Shown: positions 1 to 7,333, counted from the stretch's first letter. The stretch is DNA of 12,816 bases from an uncultured archaeon (GCA_937890045.1 CALBXV010000685.1:1-12816), one strand, 5' to 3'. Notes: generated by a model from the letters alone, not told the origin. Translations and numbers: made by a program.

Positions 1-2
1 AT

Positions 3-1238
3 ATAGAACAAGCAATAGGAAAGTCTGGGGTACTTGACCTTCTTACTTGGTTTACCGATATGTTGGCTGGTGAATGGGGTGAGACTCCTAAGTGGGGAAC
101 ACATAAATTTAATGCTTATGAGGTATGGGCAGAATTAAAGCTTAGTAAGTCTAAGTTTCTTAGGCAAAAATCTAGTGTCTTAGATGTAATGGCAAATAGG
201 CTAGCGGGTGATGAGCTTAAAGATGTGGAGATGATGCAGGATTTAAATAAGGAACAGATAGCAGCAAAAAAGAATAGGATTATGTTAAGGAAACGTGGGG
301 AAATTAGGGAGGTATTACTTACAAATGATGAGAAGAGGGCTGAAAAATATATAAGAAAACTTAACAAAAGATTGAGCAACGAACAAATACAAAAACTGTT
401 ACAGTTTAAGATGCAAACAGTTATGGGATTATTTGGGAAGAATCCAGTGCTTACATTTACTGGTTCAGAACAAAGAATGAGGAAAGAGGCTGCTATTGTT
501 GGATTTCTTATTGCAAGAGATTTAGGATTACTTAATCCTGATTCTAAGGTTCCCATGTGGGAACAAAAACCAGCTATGGAAATGGCTAGAGCAGTTGTTT
601 ATAGTACTATGTATGGAATGAGTGTTCAACATCTTCCAGAGATGTTTGGGGGTGTAGGTAAGTTACTTCTACAATTCAAACCATATACTTATCATGAAAT
701 GGTAAGAGAGTATGAATTAATAGAGAACTTTATGGCAGGAGGACAAAGTGTAAGAAGATTAATGGGTGCCGCTATATCTCAATTGCCTAAGTCAGAGGTT
801 AAAGGTGCAAAGTTTGGAGACCCTGGTATAGATACTAATGCTCAGAGAATGTTTAGATTTATAGCAGTTAGAGGATTGTCTACACTAATAACAACGGGGC
901 TTTTCTGGGCTCCATTTAGCAGAATGGTATTATCTGGAATAGACAGAACAGCTGGAAGACTATCTCCTATTACCCCAGGAAAATGGGTTAGGTCAGTAGA
1001 GTCTCCACTTTTAGCTCCACTATTTAGAGTAATGTGGGGGCTAGCAGCAGCTAATGGTATGATTCGTCCAGATGACGAGGAGAAAGATAGACAAAAGAGA
1101 GACTTTTTATTTCAGTTCATCTCTCCAATTATCGGTCTCCTTCTCCTCGGCTATAAAGGAATGAAGAATCTAGCGCCAGCCATCCCTGACATTATTCATC
1201 CTCTCCTTCAGTATCTGGGCTGGTCAGACGAGGACTAA
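3..1238 (+). CDS. C-terminal part of a large phage protein (virion/polyvalent type), 5' end outside window
   Basis: The frame is open from base 3 with no stop upstream, so the first ATG at 60 is internal. At least 411 residues of the C-terminal part are present. There is no SD before the ATG at 60, and the residues before it (ending LLTWFTD) run smoothly into it. The visible part is helical and basic. A KLLLQFKPY segment is followed by two hydrophobic stretches, one around the AVRGLSTLITTGLFWAPF segment and one near the C-terminus (FISPIIGLLLLGY). Alternating amphipathic and hydrophobic helices near the end are seen in giant phage internal-virion and 'large polyvalent protein' chains, and that is my inference for its role. 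It is the only + strand gene, so it should belong to a late transcription unit converging on the early block. It could also be an ejection or membrane-interacting protein. I cannot name the family with certainty. Confidence 0.8.
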   Translation: MEQAIGKSGVLDLLTWFTDMLAGEWGETPKWGTHKFNAYEVWAELKLSKSKFLRQKSSVLDVMANRLAGDELKDVEMMQDLNKEQIAAKKNRIMLRKRGEIREVLLTNDEKRAEKYIRKLNKRLSNEQIQKLLQFKMQTVMGLFGKNPVLTFTGSEQRMRKEAAIVGFLIARDLGLLNPDSKVPMWEQKPAMEMARAVVYSTMYGMSVQHLPEMFGGVGKLLLQFKPYTYHEMVREYELIENFMAGGQSVRRLMGAAISQLPKSEVKGAKFGDPGIDTNAQRMFRFIAVRGLSTLITTGLFWAPFSRMVLSGIDRTAGRLSPITPGKWVRSVESPLLAPLFRVMWGLAAANGMIRPDDEEKDRQKRDFLFQFISPIIGLLLLGYKGMKNLAPAIPDIIHPLLQYLGWSDED

Positions 1239-1383
1239 CTGGAGGTTCATCAATATAAGATGTGTCCTCACCTAACCTATCTAATGTTCTTCTTAAAGAC
1301 CACGACAATCTCTGAGCTACCTTATAAATCTCATTAGCAGATTGAAGTGCATCTTCAAGTATATTAGCTGTTCTCTTATCCAT
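1192..1383 (-). CDS. small acidic hypothetical protein, last gene of the leftward block
   Basis: This encodes 63 residues from an ATG at 1383. A TTG in the same frame at 1404 would add seven residues. I prefer the ATG because AGGA lies ten bases before it and the ATG overlaps the upstream stop by a few bases. The first 45 residues look helical (DKRTANILEDALQSANEIYK) with a possible short coiled coil. The tail is Pro/Ser/Thr-rich and acidic, ending EGEDE. Its last 47 bases overlap the 3' end of the opposing + strand gene tail to tail. No family is recognised. Confidence 0.6.
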   Translation of the reverse strand: MDKRTANILEDALQSANEIYKVAQRLSWSLRRTLDRLGEDTSYIDEPPVSPRLTSPDTEGEDE

Positions 1384-1606
1384 ATCTAAAGTATCCTGCT
1401 CCAAGTCTCACAAAGAGACCAAGTATTCCTATAGTAATAGTACTAGCATTGTGAAAGTCTACATCTATTCTTAGAATACAAAGACAACAAGTAAAATCAA
1501 TTACGTGCTGGATACTTTTCTCTCCTCTAATTTTTACATATTTACTTCCAATCCAAGCATTTCCATAATCATATACATTATCTATAAATACCTTTTCAGA
1601 TTTCAT
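1376..1606 (-). CDS. small hypothetical protein with hydrophobic C-terminal half
   Basis: This encodes 76 residues from an ATG at 1606, with GGGAG about ten bases upstream inside the end of the resolvase gene. It overlaps that gene by 11 bases and the next gene by 8, as expected inside an operon. The N-terminal half is polar. Residues 38-48 contain three cysteines (CCLC...C pattern), and residues 55-72 (around STITIGILGLFVRLGAGY) are hydrophobic. A short membrane segment is possible but is interrupted by an Arg. The function is unknown. Confidence 0.6.
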   Translation of the reverse strand: MKSEKVFIDNVYDYGNAWIGSKYVKIRGEKSIQHVIDFTCCLCILRIDVDFHNASTITIGILGLFVRLGAGYFRYG

Positions 1607-2156
1607 ATTTATCGGACTCCCTTTCCATCAAATCGTGATGATAATACAAATGCATAGCTATTAGTAATGCATCTGCTGTATTTAATGTTACCTTCAGAGA
1701 AGGAAACTGTTCTTGTGCAATTTGTTTAAAGTATCTTTTTCTTTCTGTTTTATTATTGAAACCTCCTTTAGGTCTATCTTTATATTCTTTAGTCCATGCT
1801 TGAGGTGTGATGTGATATAATTTTAAGTTATGTGTGTGTATTATACCTATCCATGTTCCATAATTCATTCCAAATTTAAAGGCAGAATTTCTAGCGTCTG
1901 TAGGCATGGCATGTACTTTCTCAATTCCAACTAAAATGTTTCTTTTAGCTTCACTATACAAAGAAATCATTTCCAATTCCGACCTCAGGAAATTTGCCAT
2001 ATTTTTTCCACCACTTGGGCATTTAAAGCAATAAGCATTAGATACGCCAAATGTTTGTCCATTTGTTCTTGCAGGGATATATGAACCACTTGTATCTATG
2101 ATAGCTATTCCTCCACTGGCTCCTGGGTCTATTCCTATAAATATATCTTTATTCAT
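1596..2156 (-). CDS. RuvC-like Holliday junction / branched-DNA endonuclease
   Basis: This is a 186-residue protein with the RNase H-like fold signature of RuvC. Motif I is GIDPGASGG with Asp10. Motif II is VGIEKVHAMP with Glu79. The C-terminal motif is NTADALLIA with Asp162. These acids would hold the Mg2+ ions that cut four-way and other branched DNA. In phages such enzymes debranch replicated DNA before packaging and finish recombination. By alignment with E. coli RuvC (from memory), the extra acid three residues before the last Asp is Asn159 here, as varies in phage members. The length matches RuvC (about 170-190 residues). The ATG at 2156 has GGAG nine bases upstream and overlaps the stop of the upstream zinc-protein gene by 8 bases. 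The neighbouring helicase, annealing protein and exonuclease support a role in recombination. Confidence 0.85.
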   Translation of the reverse strand: MNKDIFIGIDPGASGGIAIIDTSGSYIPARTNGQTFGVSNAYCFKCPSGGKNMANFLRSELEMISLYSEAKRNILVGIEKVHAMPTDARNSAFKFGMNYGTWIGIIHTHNLKLYHITPQAWTKEYKDRPKGGFNNKTERKRYFKQIAQEQFPSLKVTLNTADALLIAMHLYYHHDLMERESDKYEI

Positions 2157-2385
2157 ATCCTTCTACTCCAAAAAGCTTCCCGATAATTTTATCAGGAGCA
2201 TATTTTTTACCTGATGTTCCTTTAGTTCCATAATATTCTCGTACAGCACATGTTCTACATATAGGAGATACTTCTGTCTTAGTAAATGAGCTAATCATAT
2301 GGTATTTTTTACCCTTTCCATTTTTGCTACACATTTTACAAGTGAAGATTTGATTTTTATCAATTTCTAAGATGCTTGGCTTCAT
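2149..2385 (-). CDS. small zinc-binding protein between helicase and resolvase
   Basis: This encodes 78 residues with two Cys pairs, CKMC at 16-19 and CRTC at 43-46, so a single four-Cys zinc site is likely. The regions between are Lys- and Gly-rich (NGKGKKYHM). The fold resembles small phage zinc ribbons or HNH-associated treble-clef knuckles, but I see no nuclease His motif, so the function is unknown. The ATG at 2385 lies inside the last 26 bases of the helicase gene and has no clear SD. Translation is probably coupled to the helicase. Its place between helicase and resolvase suggests a DNA-related role, which is inference. Confidence 0.7.
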   Translation of the reverse strand: MKPSILEIDKNQIFTCKMCSKNGKGKKYHMISSFTKTEVSPICRTCAVREYYGTKGTSGKKYAPDKIIGKLFGVEGYE

Positions 2386-3694
2386 AGGTATCTGCGGATT
2401 CTTTGTTTATAAAGAATCTACATTTGTTACCCAAGAAACCAATTTTAAATGCTCCAGGTCTTCCATATCTTGATTTGCCGCTAATGACTTCTATTTCATT
2501 CTTAGAGAATCTGTGGTCGTCAAATATATGTCCGTAGAAAACAAATAGTGCTGTTTCAGCTGTCTGCTCTATTACTCCACTTTCTGCATAATCACTCATT
2601 CTAGGTCTTGGGTCTATTCTTCTTTCAATGTCTCTGTTTAATTGGCTTAACAATATAGCGTGTGAGTTATTCTTCTTACATATCCACTTATATTCTTGCA
2701 TAATGTCTTCTAGCTCAAATCTTCTATCTTTTGTTGGGCCTGATACCTTTATAAGCTGAATATAGTCATCTAGAACGATGTCTGGCTTGTGTCTTGATAT
2801 TTCTCTCATTGTTTCTTCTATATCCCTTATATCATCATACATGGTTAAGTATTTATTATACTTATTCATTATAGACTTATGAGTGGATTCTAATTCTTTT
2901 ACAGTCTCTGACCAGGAATTTCCATCTACTCTATATTTCCCTCTTCTCACATCAGAATATAATAATGAATCGCTTTCTAATACTAGTAGTTTACGTATCA
3001 TTTCTGTATTTGACATTTCTCGGTTAAATACCATAATCTTCTTTTTAGAGTTTACTAGACTTTTTACTATATTAACCATTAGGGTTGTTTTGCCATGTCC
3101 TGGTCTTCCACCTAATACAGTTATTTCTTTTCTTGTCATACCACCAGCTGGTTTATCTAAATACTCAAGTCCAAATGGTATAATATTTCCACCTTCTTTT
3201 ATCATTTCCATAGCATTGGATGATATATGTGCAAATGATTTTGCTTTTGTTGGATGAAGGTCTTTTAATTCTTCTACTAATTTTCCATGATCTTCTAATA
3301 GCTTTGCTACTTTTTCATAATCATCAAATGAGACATTAAATAATTTATATGCACTTTTAGCAGTTTGTCTTTGTATGTATCTCTCCCATACAATTCTTGC
3401 ATATGTATTGCTTTGGGCACTGGTAGGAATATCAAGTAACCCTGTGACATAATAGCTACTTACTTTTTCACTCATGTCTTTACATTTTTCTATTACTGTG
3501 ACTGTATCTATGGTATCATTCCCTTTAAACAGCTCTATCATAGCTTTCCAAATTGATCTATTTTCTCTTACATAAAATGCTCTCTCATTTGTAACTAGTC
3601 CTCTTGCATCATCAAACACGTTATTTCCACCCGTTAATACGCATCCTAAGAGGGATTTTTCAGCGTCCGTGCTATGTGGTAATGGTTTTTCCAT
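2360..3694 (-). CDS. replicative DNA helicase, DnaB family
   Basis: This is a 444-residue replicative helicase that would unwind the phage fork as a hexameric ATPase. The N-terminal DnaB domain begins with PLPHSTDAEKSLLGCVL, the hallmark start of this family. The RecA-like motor carries Walker A GGRPGHGKTT (about residues 195-204), Walker B IVLDDYIQL (about 306-314), the ILLSQLNRD motif (about 357-365) and an arginine-finger-type KSRYGRPG near 417-424. There is no fused primase domain. I chose the ATG at 3694 over the in-frame upstream codon at 3736 because GGAGG (3700-3704) sits five bases before it and the family's N-terminus starts there. The methyltransferase stop is one base upstream, so the genes are coupled. 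The length is typical of DnaB (about 440-470 residues). Confidence 0.95.
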   Translation of the reverse strand: MEKPLPHSTDAEKSLLGCVLTGGNNVFDDARGLVTNERAFYVRENRSIWKAMIELFKGNDTIDTVTVIEKCKDMSEKVSSYYVTGLLDIPTSAQSNTYARIVWERYIQRQTAKSAYKLFNVSFDDYEKVAKLLEDHGKLVEELKDLHPTKAKSFAHISSNAMEMIKEGGNIIPFGLEYLDKPAGGMTRKEITVLGGRPGHGKTTLMVNIVKSLVNSKKKIMVFNREMSNTEMIRKLLVLESDSLLYSDVRRGKYRVDGNSWSETVKELESTHKSIMNKYNKYLTMYDDIRDIEETMREISRHKPDIVLDDYIQLIKVSGPTKDRRFELEDIMQEYKWICKKNNSHAILLSQLNRDIERRIDPRPRMSDYAESGVIEQTAETALFVFYGHIFDDHRFSKNEIEVISGKSRYGRPGAFKIGFLGNKCRFFINKESADTYEAKHLRN

Positions 3695-3695
3695 A

Positions 3696-4538
3696 TTAAC
3701 CTCCAAATAGGGTTTCCTGTATAGATACAGGGTCATAATTAGTAATAACTAATTCAGTAAATATTTTCTCCCTGGCCTCAGTAGCCCCAGCATACCTTGT
3801 GCCAATTTCAGTTACGTTATAATCGCTGTATAATTTCTTAATCTCTTCTCTATTATCGTAGCTTACCATAAACTTACCATTTCCTTCATTAATCTCATCA
3901 CAAAATAGTTTCAAATCTTCATGGTCTTCCCATTTAAAAGAGTGTTTATAGTAATCACCTCTTTCTCCTGCTATGACATAAGGTGGGTCCAGATACCATA
4001 AATCAATATCTCTTGGAGGATATTTTTCTATAAGTGTTCTAAAGTCAAAATTTTCTATGGTAACTCTATTAAAGAAAGTTCGTGAGTATTTTAGTTCTTT
4101 TATAAGCTTAGTACTCCAGTCCTCTTTCTTGCTCTTAGCAAATGAACCATGTACGTTCTTATTGAATGCACACTTAATATTATAATAATATTTACCAGCA
4201 CGCTTAAAGTCTGGTATCTCTATATCTTGATTGCCTTTTATTTCTTTTTTGAACTGATTAAATAATTCTCTGGACCTGGGTAACCAATATATATAATTCT
4301 TGAGCTCATCAAATTTTTCTATAATTGTAATATATAGATTAACTATATCGTTGTCCAAGTCGTTTACTACATTCCAGTCAGACTTCTTCTTCCTAAAGAA
4401 TACACTAAGTCCACCAGCGAACACTTCTATATACCTATCATGGGGAGGAAGCATGGGTACAAGCTTTCTGCTTAACTCAAACTTCCCCCCAAAATAGGGT
4501 ATAACAACGGGACATTTCTGCCACTCGCTACTAGCCAC
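3696..4538 (-). CDS. D12-class DNA adenine N6-methyltransferase (Dam-like)
   Basis: This is a 280-residue protein that would transfer a methyl group from S-adenosylmethionine to adenine N6. The order of motifs is that of the Dam/D12 class: PYFGGK at 14-19, the AdoMet-binding FAGG at 40-43, an NDLD segment at 59-62, and catalytic DPPY at 184-187. The length matches Dam (about 270-280). The specificity is probably GATC, but that is family knowledge, not shown here. No restriction enzyme is adjacent, so it looks like a solitary phage methylase used for protection or regulation. The start is a GTG that shares its G with the TAG stop of the upstream gene (TAGTG). No SD is visible, so translation likely depends on coupling. 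Confidence 0.92.
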   Translation of the reverse strand: MASSEWQKCPVVIPYFGGKFELSRKLVPMLPPHDRYIEVFAGGLSVFFRKKKSDWNVVNDLDNDIVNLYITIIEKFDELKNYIYWLPRSRELFNQFKKEIKGNQDIEIPDFKRAGKYYYNIKCAFNKNVHGSFAKSKKEDWSTKLIKELKYSRTFFNRVTIENFDFRTLIEKYPPRDIDLWYLDPPYVIAGERGDYYKHSFKWEDHEDLKLFCDEINEGNGKFMVSYDNREEIKKLYSDYNVTEIGTRYAGATEAREKIFTELVITNYDPVSIQETLFGG

Positions 4539-5317
4539 TATGCGGCAGCCCAGCTACTTATAGTAGGATAAACTTTACTCTCAAGTTTATGTACTGATTC
4601 TCTGCTTCTATTCATAGAGTGAGTTAAGAACCAAGTAGCTGCATTTAACAAGTCCCAATATGTATCCATTTTATGTGATTTAAAGTAGTCTAATAGTCCT
4701 TCTATTGGCTCAGGAAATAGTTCTATTAACTTTACAATGTCTGTTTCCTTTATTTTGGTTTTCTGTAGGAAAGGAACATCAACTCCTATCATTTCCTTTA
4801 CATGTGTAATTAGATGAGGTATAGTTTCATCTAATTTGTCAAGTCGTTGATTGTGTACGATATGTCTATTACTAAACTTTCCATAGACAGTACCTATAAC
4901 AAGTCCGTTCATACAGACTAGTCTAAATACTCCAGCCAGAACACTAATCTGACAACTTCCATCATAGCTATTTTTTATAATAGCTTCTGGTTGCAGTTTG
5001 TCCTCACCTATCGTAACAGTATCTGGGAACTTCCACTTCCAGTGTGTTCTAGCTCCATTACCAAATACCTGTACTTCTCTTAGTGTAGCTCCATATTCTT
5101 TAAGAATTGGATGCGCACTATTTATGACTTCTTCATTGGTGACTAGTTTATAGTCATTTGTCATACAGCTTATCACCTGTTGAGTCTTATCATTTATGAT
5201 GAATTTGTGATTACTGGTATTTACATTTGCTTGTGGCGCCATTGGTGCTACATCCTCCCATACTGCTGGTACTTCTGAAACTGGGAACAATGTATCTTCT
5301 AGCTTCATTGTGTTCAT
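4538..5317 (-). CDS. DUF932 family phage/plasmid-like protein
   Basis: This encodes 259 residues. Family features are the NDYKLVTNEEV segment (54-64), an NSYDGS segment (116-121) and the RLVCMNGLV hallmark (132-140), followed by a helical C-terminal region. DUF932 proteins are common in phages and plasmids, often near replication or methylase genes, but their biochemical role is not established. The ATG at 5317 has AAAGGAGA upstream and overlaps the previous stop as ATGA. It leads directly into the methyltransferase through a TAGTG junction, so the two are probably made together. Confidence 0.85.
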   Translation of the reverse strand: MNTMKLEDTLFPVSEVPAVWEDVAPMAPQANVNTSNHKFIINDKTQQVISCMTNDYKLVTNEEVINSAHPILKEYGATLREVQVFGNGARTHWKWKFPDTVTIGEDKLQPEAIIKNSYDGSCQISVLAGVFRLVCMNGLVIGTVYGKFSNRHIVHNQRLDKLDETIPHLITHVKEMIGVDVPFLQKTKIKETDIVKLIELFPEPIEGLLDYFKSHKMDTYWDLLNAATWFLTHSMNRSRESVHKLESKVYPTISSWAAA

Positions 5318-5718
5318 GTATCTTCTCCTTTTAGTTTTGTAGCTGTAGGTGATTTACCTAACCGCTTACGTTCAAATTTTGCTATACCTTCCTTATTCTG
5401 ATTGAAATTCAGTATAATTGCTTTTAAAAATGGAAATCCTTTTCCTTGATACATATATTCTTTTAGTGCATACTGAGTTAATCCCCACTCTACTACCTTA
5501 TCTTCACAATCTTCTATACTAAGAAGAAAATACCGAAGACGGCTCCGTTTATTATCTGTAGGTATGTTAGTCATTATCTTCTTAGAAACTGTTCTAAGAA
5601 GCTTTCTAGTGGTGGGGCTTCTCTTTTTTAGAAGCTCTTCTATTTTAGCAGAAGGATTAAATGTGGAACTTAGTACATACCCACATCTAGGACATTTCTC
5701 CTTGAGTATTCTTACCAT
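5314..5718 (-). CDS. hypothetical protein with N-terminal CxxC knuckle
   Basis: This encodes 134 residues from the ATG at 5718, chosen over an upstream in-frame codon at 5760 because GGGGAG lies five bases before it. The N-terminus carries KCPRCGYVLSS, half of a zinc ribbon with no second Cys pair close by (a lone Cys follows near residue 70). The rest is basic and helical. It includes ALKEYMYQGKGFPFLKAI (about residues 86-103), which recalls helical domains of phage replication initiators or helicase loaders. That similarity is weak and I do not rely on it. It sits directly upstream of the DUF932, Dam and DnaB genes and overlaps the small zinc-protein gene by 32 bases. Confidence 0.7.
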   Translation of the reverse strand: MVRILKEKCPRCGYVLSSTFNPSAKIEELLKKRSPTTRKLLRTVSKKIMTNIPTDNKRSRLRYFLLSIEDCEDKVVEWGLTQYALKEYMYQGKGFPFLKAIILNFNQNKEGIAKFERKRLGKSPTATKLKGEDT

Positions 5719-5851
5719 CGTCACTCCCCTGATTTTCTTTATCTCTGTGATTTTCGTCAATTAATTGTTCTTCAAAACAATTTTGACACATATATACCTC
5801 ACCATTACGTAAAGGCTTATCACATTCAATACAATGATTAGGCATCGGCAT
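5687..5851 (-). CDS. 54-residue zinc-ribbon microprotein
   Basis: This short gene has an ATG at 5851, with AAAGGA six bases upstream, and ends at a TAG at 5687-5689. The product has two Cys pairs, CIEC at residues 7-10 and CQNC at 22-25, spaced as in a small zinc ribbon, then a polar, Asp/Glu/Asn-rich tail. It overlaps the stop of the upstream gene (5838) and the start of the downstream gene (5718), the same packing as its neighbours. The well-placed SD, the Cys pattern and the overlaps together make it a real gene. Metal binding is likely and its partner is unknown. Confidence 0.75.
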   Translation of the reverse strand: MPMPNHCIECDKPLRNGEVYMCQNCFEEQLIDENHRDKENQGSDDGKNTQGEMS

Positions 5852-6140
5852 ATAAATTCCTTTTCTCTTTTTCCTTTTTCATCCTCATCTCTTTTCTAGT
5901 TTGTCTTAATATTTTCTTATATATAGAAGATTTTCTAATTCTTTTAATCATGGTACTACGTGCTATACCAATCTTTTTTAGATAAAATAGTGCTAAGTCT
6001 GGGTCTTCAAGCTCTGTATAATAAAATAGAACACGACATTCCAAAGGGCTCTTACGGAGTAAGACACCCTTAGACTTTGAGGATTCAAGTATAAAATGAT
6101 CTCCTTCTTCAAGTGATGATAGTTCAGTCGCAGGTTTCAC
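5838..6140 (-). CDS. small basic hypothetical protein
   Basis: This encodes 100 residues. The N-terminal half (SLEEGDHFILES...GVLLRKSPLECRVLFYY) looks like a small beta domain. The C-terminal half is strongly basic, with ARSTMIKRIRKSS and a Lys/Arg/Glu tail, suggesting nucleic-acid contact. The start is taken as the GTG at 6140, 17 bases inside the end of the upstream gene. An AGGG lies rather far upstream, so initiation probably relies on coupling. No ATG gives a better start without losing the beta region. The family is unknown. Confidence 0.6.
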   Translation of the reverse strand: MKPATELSSLEEGDHFILESSKSKGVLLRKSPLECRVLFYYTELEDPDLALFYLKKIGIARSTMIKRIRKSSIYKKILRQTRKEMRMKKEKEKRNLYADA

Positions 6141-6366
6141 AGTACATCGGCCCTAGCATAGCCTTTACACTGGTAGTATCATGGACAACTGCTCTATCTT
6201 TTAAATCAGTTTTAATCTTTTTTAAGTCATTAAGAAGTTCTGCTTCCCCATTCATTTGTTTTCTACCAGAAGCAACAATAGCTCCTACATGACCTTGTAG
6301 AGATAAGATTATATTAGATAATTCAGTATCGGTGAGTCTTAGTACGACTCGTGGTTCAGATTCCAT
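6124..6366 (-). CDS. small hypothetical protein, first gene after the internal terminator
   Basis: This encodes 80 residues from the ATG at 6366, with AAGGA seven bases upstream. An in-frame TTG at 6390 has the stronger AAAAGGAGG (6401-6409) ten bases before it and would give 88 residues, so the start is undecided. The protein begins with a short beta-like segment (RVVLRLTDTEL) and continues as helix. Near the end it has CETC at its last residues, so only one Cys pair is seen. The pattern (LTDTELSNIILSLQGHV) is common in short phage proteins of unknown role. It lies just downstream of the 6444-6520 terminator, so its expression depends on readthrough or a hidden promoter. Confidence 0.65.
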   Translation of the reverse strand: MESEPRVVLRLTDTELSNIILSLQGHVGAIVASGRKQMNGEAELLNDLKKIKTDLKDRAVVHDTTSVKAMLGPMYCETCD

Positions 6367-6400
6367 CTTTCGTTCCTTTTTATCGCTCAATGGTGAATCT

Positions 6401-6409
6401 CCTCCTTTT
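6401..6409 (-). promoter_or_regulatory. strong Shine-Dalgarno sequence that may select a TTG start
   Basis: On the - strand these bases read AAAAGGAGG, an almost ideal ribosome binding site. It stands ten bases before an in-frame TTG (6388-6390) and too far (34 bases) from the ATG at 6366. Either the downstream protein begins at the TTG, or the two sites make two forms that differ by eight N-terminal residues. Confidence 0.5.
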
Positions 6410-6443
6410 GGGCGTAAGATAAAATTACCACGTTCTCCTCTAT

Positions 6444-6520
6444 AAAAAAAGGGAGAACGGCTTATGACTTTGGGGAGTGGAGAAGAGGAAGGGAGTAAGT
6501 CATGTATTAAGCCGCTCTCC
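6444..6520 (-). terminator. intrinsic terminator with long stem, - strand
   Basis: On the - strand, bases 6520-6508 pair with 6464-6452 to give 13 consecutive pairs. One of them is a G-U wobble that would be an A-C mismatch on the + strand. After a five-base bulge a further TGAC/GTCA pairing extends the stem. The stem is followed at once by seven T residues (6450-6444). It begins just past the stop of the gene ending at 6537. The loop is long (about 30 bases) and other pairings compete with this stem (see findings), so it may be a regulated attenuator rather than a simple end of transcription. Confidence 0.75.
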
Positions 6521-6536
6521 AAATACTCCCTTAAAA

Positions 6537-6815
6537 TTAGTCTTCATCTATCTCAAAATCAAGGATAGTTTGATAGTTCTCACTAGGGTCCCATTTAAAG
6601 TAGCATAATCGGTATTTTAAGCTCGGATTCTTCTTATCTTCATATGTTTTCCCACGAATATCTAATCTATCCTCTTTTAAGATATGCCAAGGGATAGTCA
6701 TCTTTTCTTCATTATATATAATAACTATGTCTTCACGTTTTCTATAGCACTTGTAAGCGATATTTGTTCCAAATGCGATGTAATCTTTCCATATAGTATC
6801 TACTTTATATTCCAT
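6537..6815 (-). CDS. small hypothetical protein
   Basis: This encodes 92 residues from the ATG at 6815, with GGGAG seven bases before it inside the end of the upstream gene (overlap 11 bases). An upstream in-frame codon at 6866 exists but lacks such a site. The protein is rich in aromatic residues and has alternating hydrophobic segments (DYIAFGTNIAYKCY, DIVIIYNEEKMTIPWHIL), which suggests a compact beta fold. It ends in an acidic DFEIDED tail. No family is recognised. It is the last gene before the terminator. Confidence 0.65.
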   Translation of the reverse strand: MEYKVDTIWKDYIAFGTNIAYKCYRKREDIVIIYNEEKMTIPWHILKEDRLDIRGKTYEDKKNPSLKYRLCYFKWDPSENYQTILDFEIDED

Positions 6816-7131
6816 TTTGGTCTCCCACGATTTGTTGCTCACAAAATTTACAAAACCATATACCAAGTTCTTTATCGTAATACCTTGTATAGTTTGTATC
6901 TTTTACATTAACTACTGATTCTACATCAGCGTTTATAAGGCTTTCAACTGAATCAATTAACATTTCGTTAATCGTATTCTGTTTTTCATTAACTTGACGT
7001 TGATGCTCTACAGCATCCAGCAAAGCATCTGATACACCTTGTTCATCTTTAGTGTCTATTCCTGTGTCACCGCCAAAAGCACGATTTTTACTGCTTTCTA
7101 CTTTTATTTTAAAGCCATCTTTTTCATTCAT
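6805..7131 (-). CDS. hypothetical protein with C-terminal CxxC knuckle
   Basis: This encodes 108 residues from the ATG at 7131, with AAGGAG about seven bases upstream. The gene overlaps the stop of the previous gene by 8 bases. A polar N-terminus is followed by a long predicted helix (about residues 33-75, VSDALLDAVEHQRQVNEKQN and onward) that could form a coiled coil. The C-terminus carries WFCKFCEQQ, one Cys pair, so dimers sharing a metal ion are conceivable. The function is unknown. Confidence 0.65.
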   Translation of the reverse strand: MNEKDGFKIKVESSKNRAFGGDTGIDTKDEQGVSDALLDAVEHQRQVNEKQNTINEMLIDSVESLINADVESVVNVKDTNYTRYYDKELGIWFCKFCEQQIVGDQNGI

Positions 7132-7333
7132 GACGCTCTCCTTCATTCTGCCGATACTTTTTAAATAGGTAGAATCTGGTAGGTGATACTACATGATTAT
7201 TGCAATCAGTACAGCACCACTCACCTACTTTAGACGGCCATGGATCAGGATTATGAGTACCATCCCATATTTTACCATTACCATAATCTTCTTCTTTTAT
7301 TTCATCTTTACATATTATACATATTTTGTTCAT
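7124..7333 (-). CDS. small phage zinc-ribbon protein
   Basis: This encodes 69 residues from the ATG at 7333, which has AGAGGA upstream and forms an ATGA overlap with the previous gene. CIIC at residues 5-8 and CTDC near residue 44 (preceded by another Cys, giving CCTDC) bracket an insert with DGTHNPDPWPSKVGEW. This matches the layout of very common short phage zinc ribbons, in which a GxN-x-P-x(n)-G-x-CC-x-x-CN segment follows an N-terminal CxxC. Their role is not known. The C-terminal part is basic. Confidence 0.75.
   Translation of the reverse strand: MNKICIICKDEIKEEDYGNGKIWDGTHNPDPWPSKVGEWCCTDCNNHVVSPTRFYLFKKYRQNEGERHE

Noticed and set aside
116..556. A 146-codon open frame on the - strand
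   Set aside because: It is a shadow of the + strand gene: hydrophobic, Ser/Leu-rich, without an SD.
1180..1225. CCAGCC...GGCTGG as a bidirectional terminator between converging genes
   Set aside because: It has only six pairs, a loop of more than 30 bases and no T run on either side.
60..1238. A complete gene starting at the ATG at 60
   Set aside because: The frame is open back to the edge of the window, there is no SD before this ATG, and the upstream residues look like normal protein.
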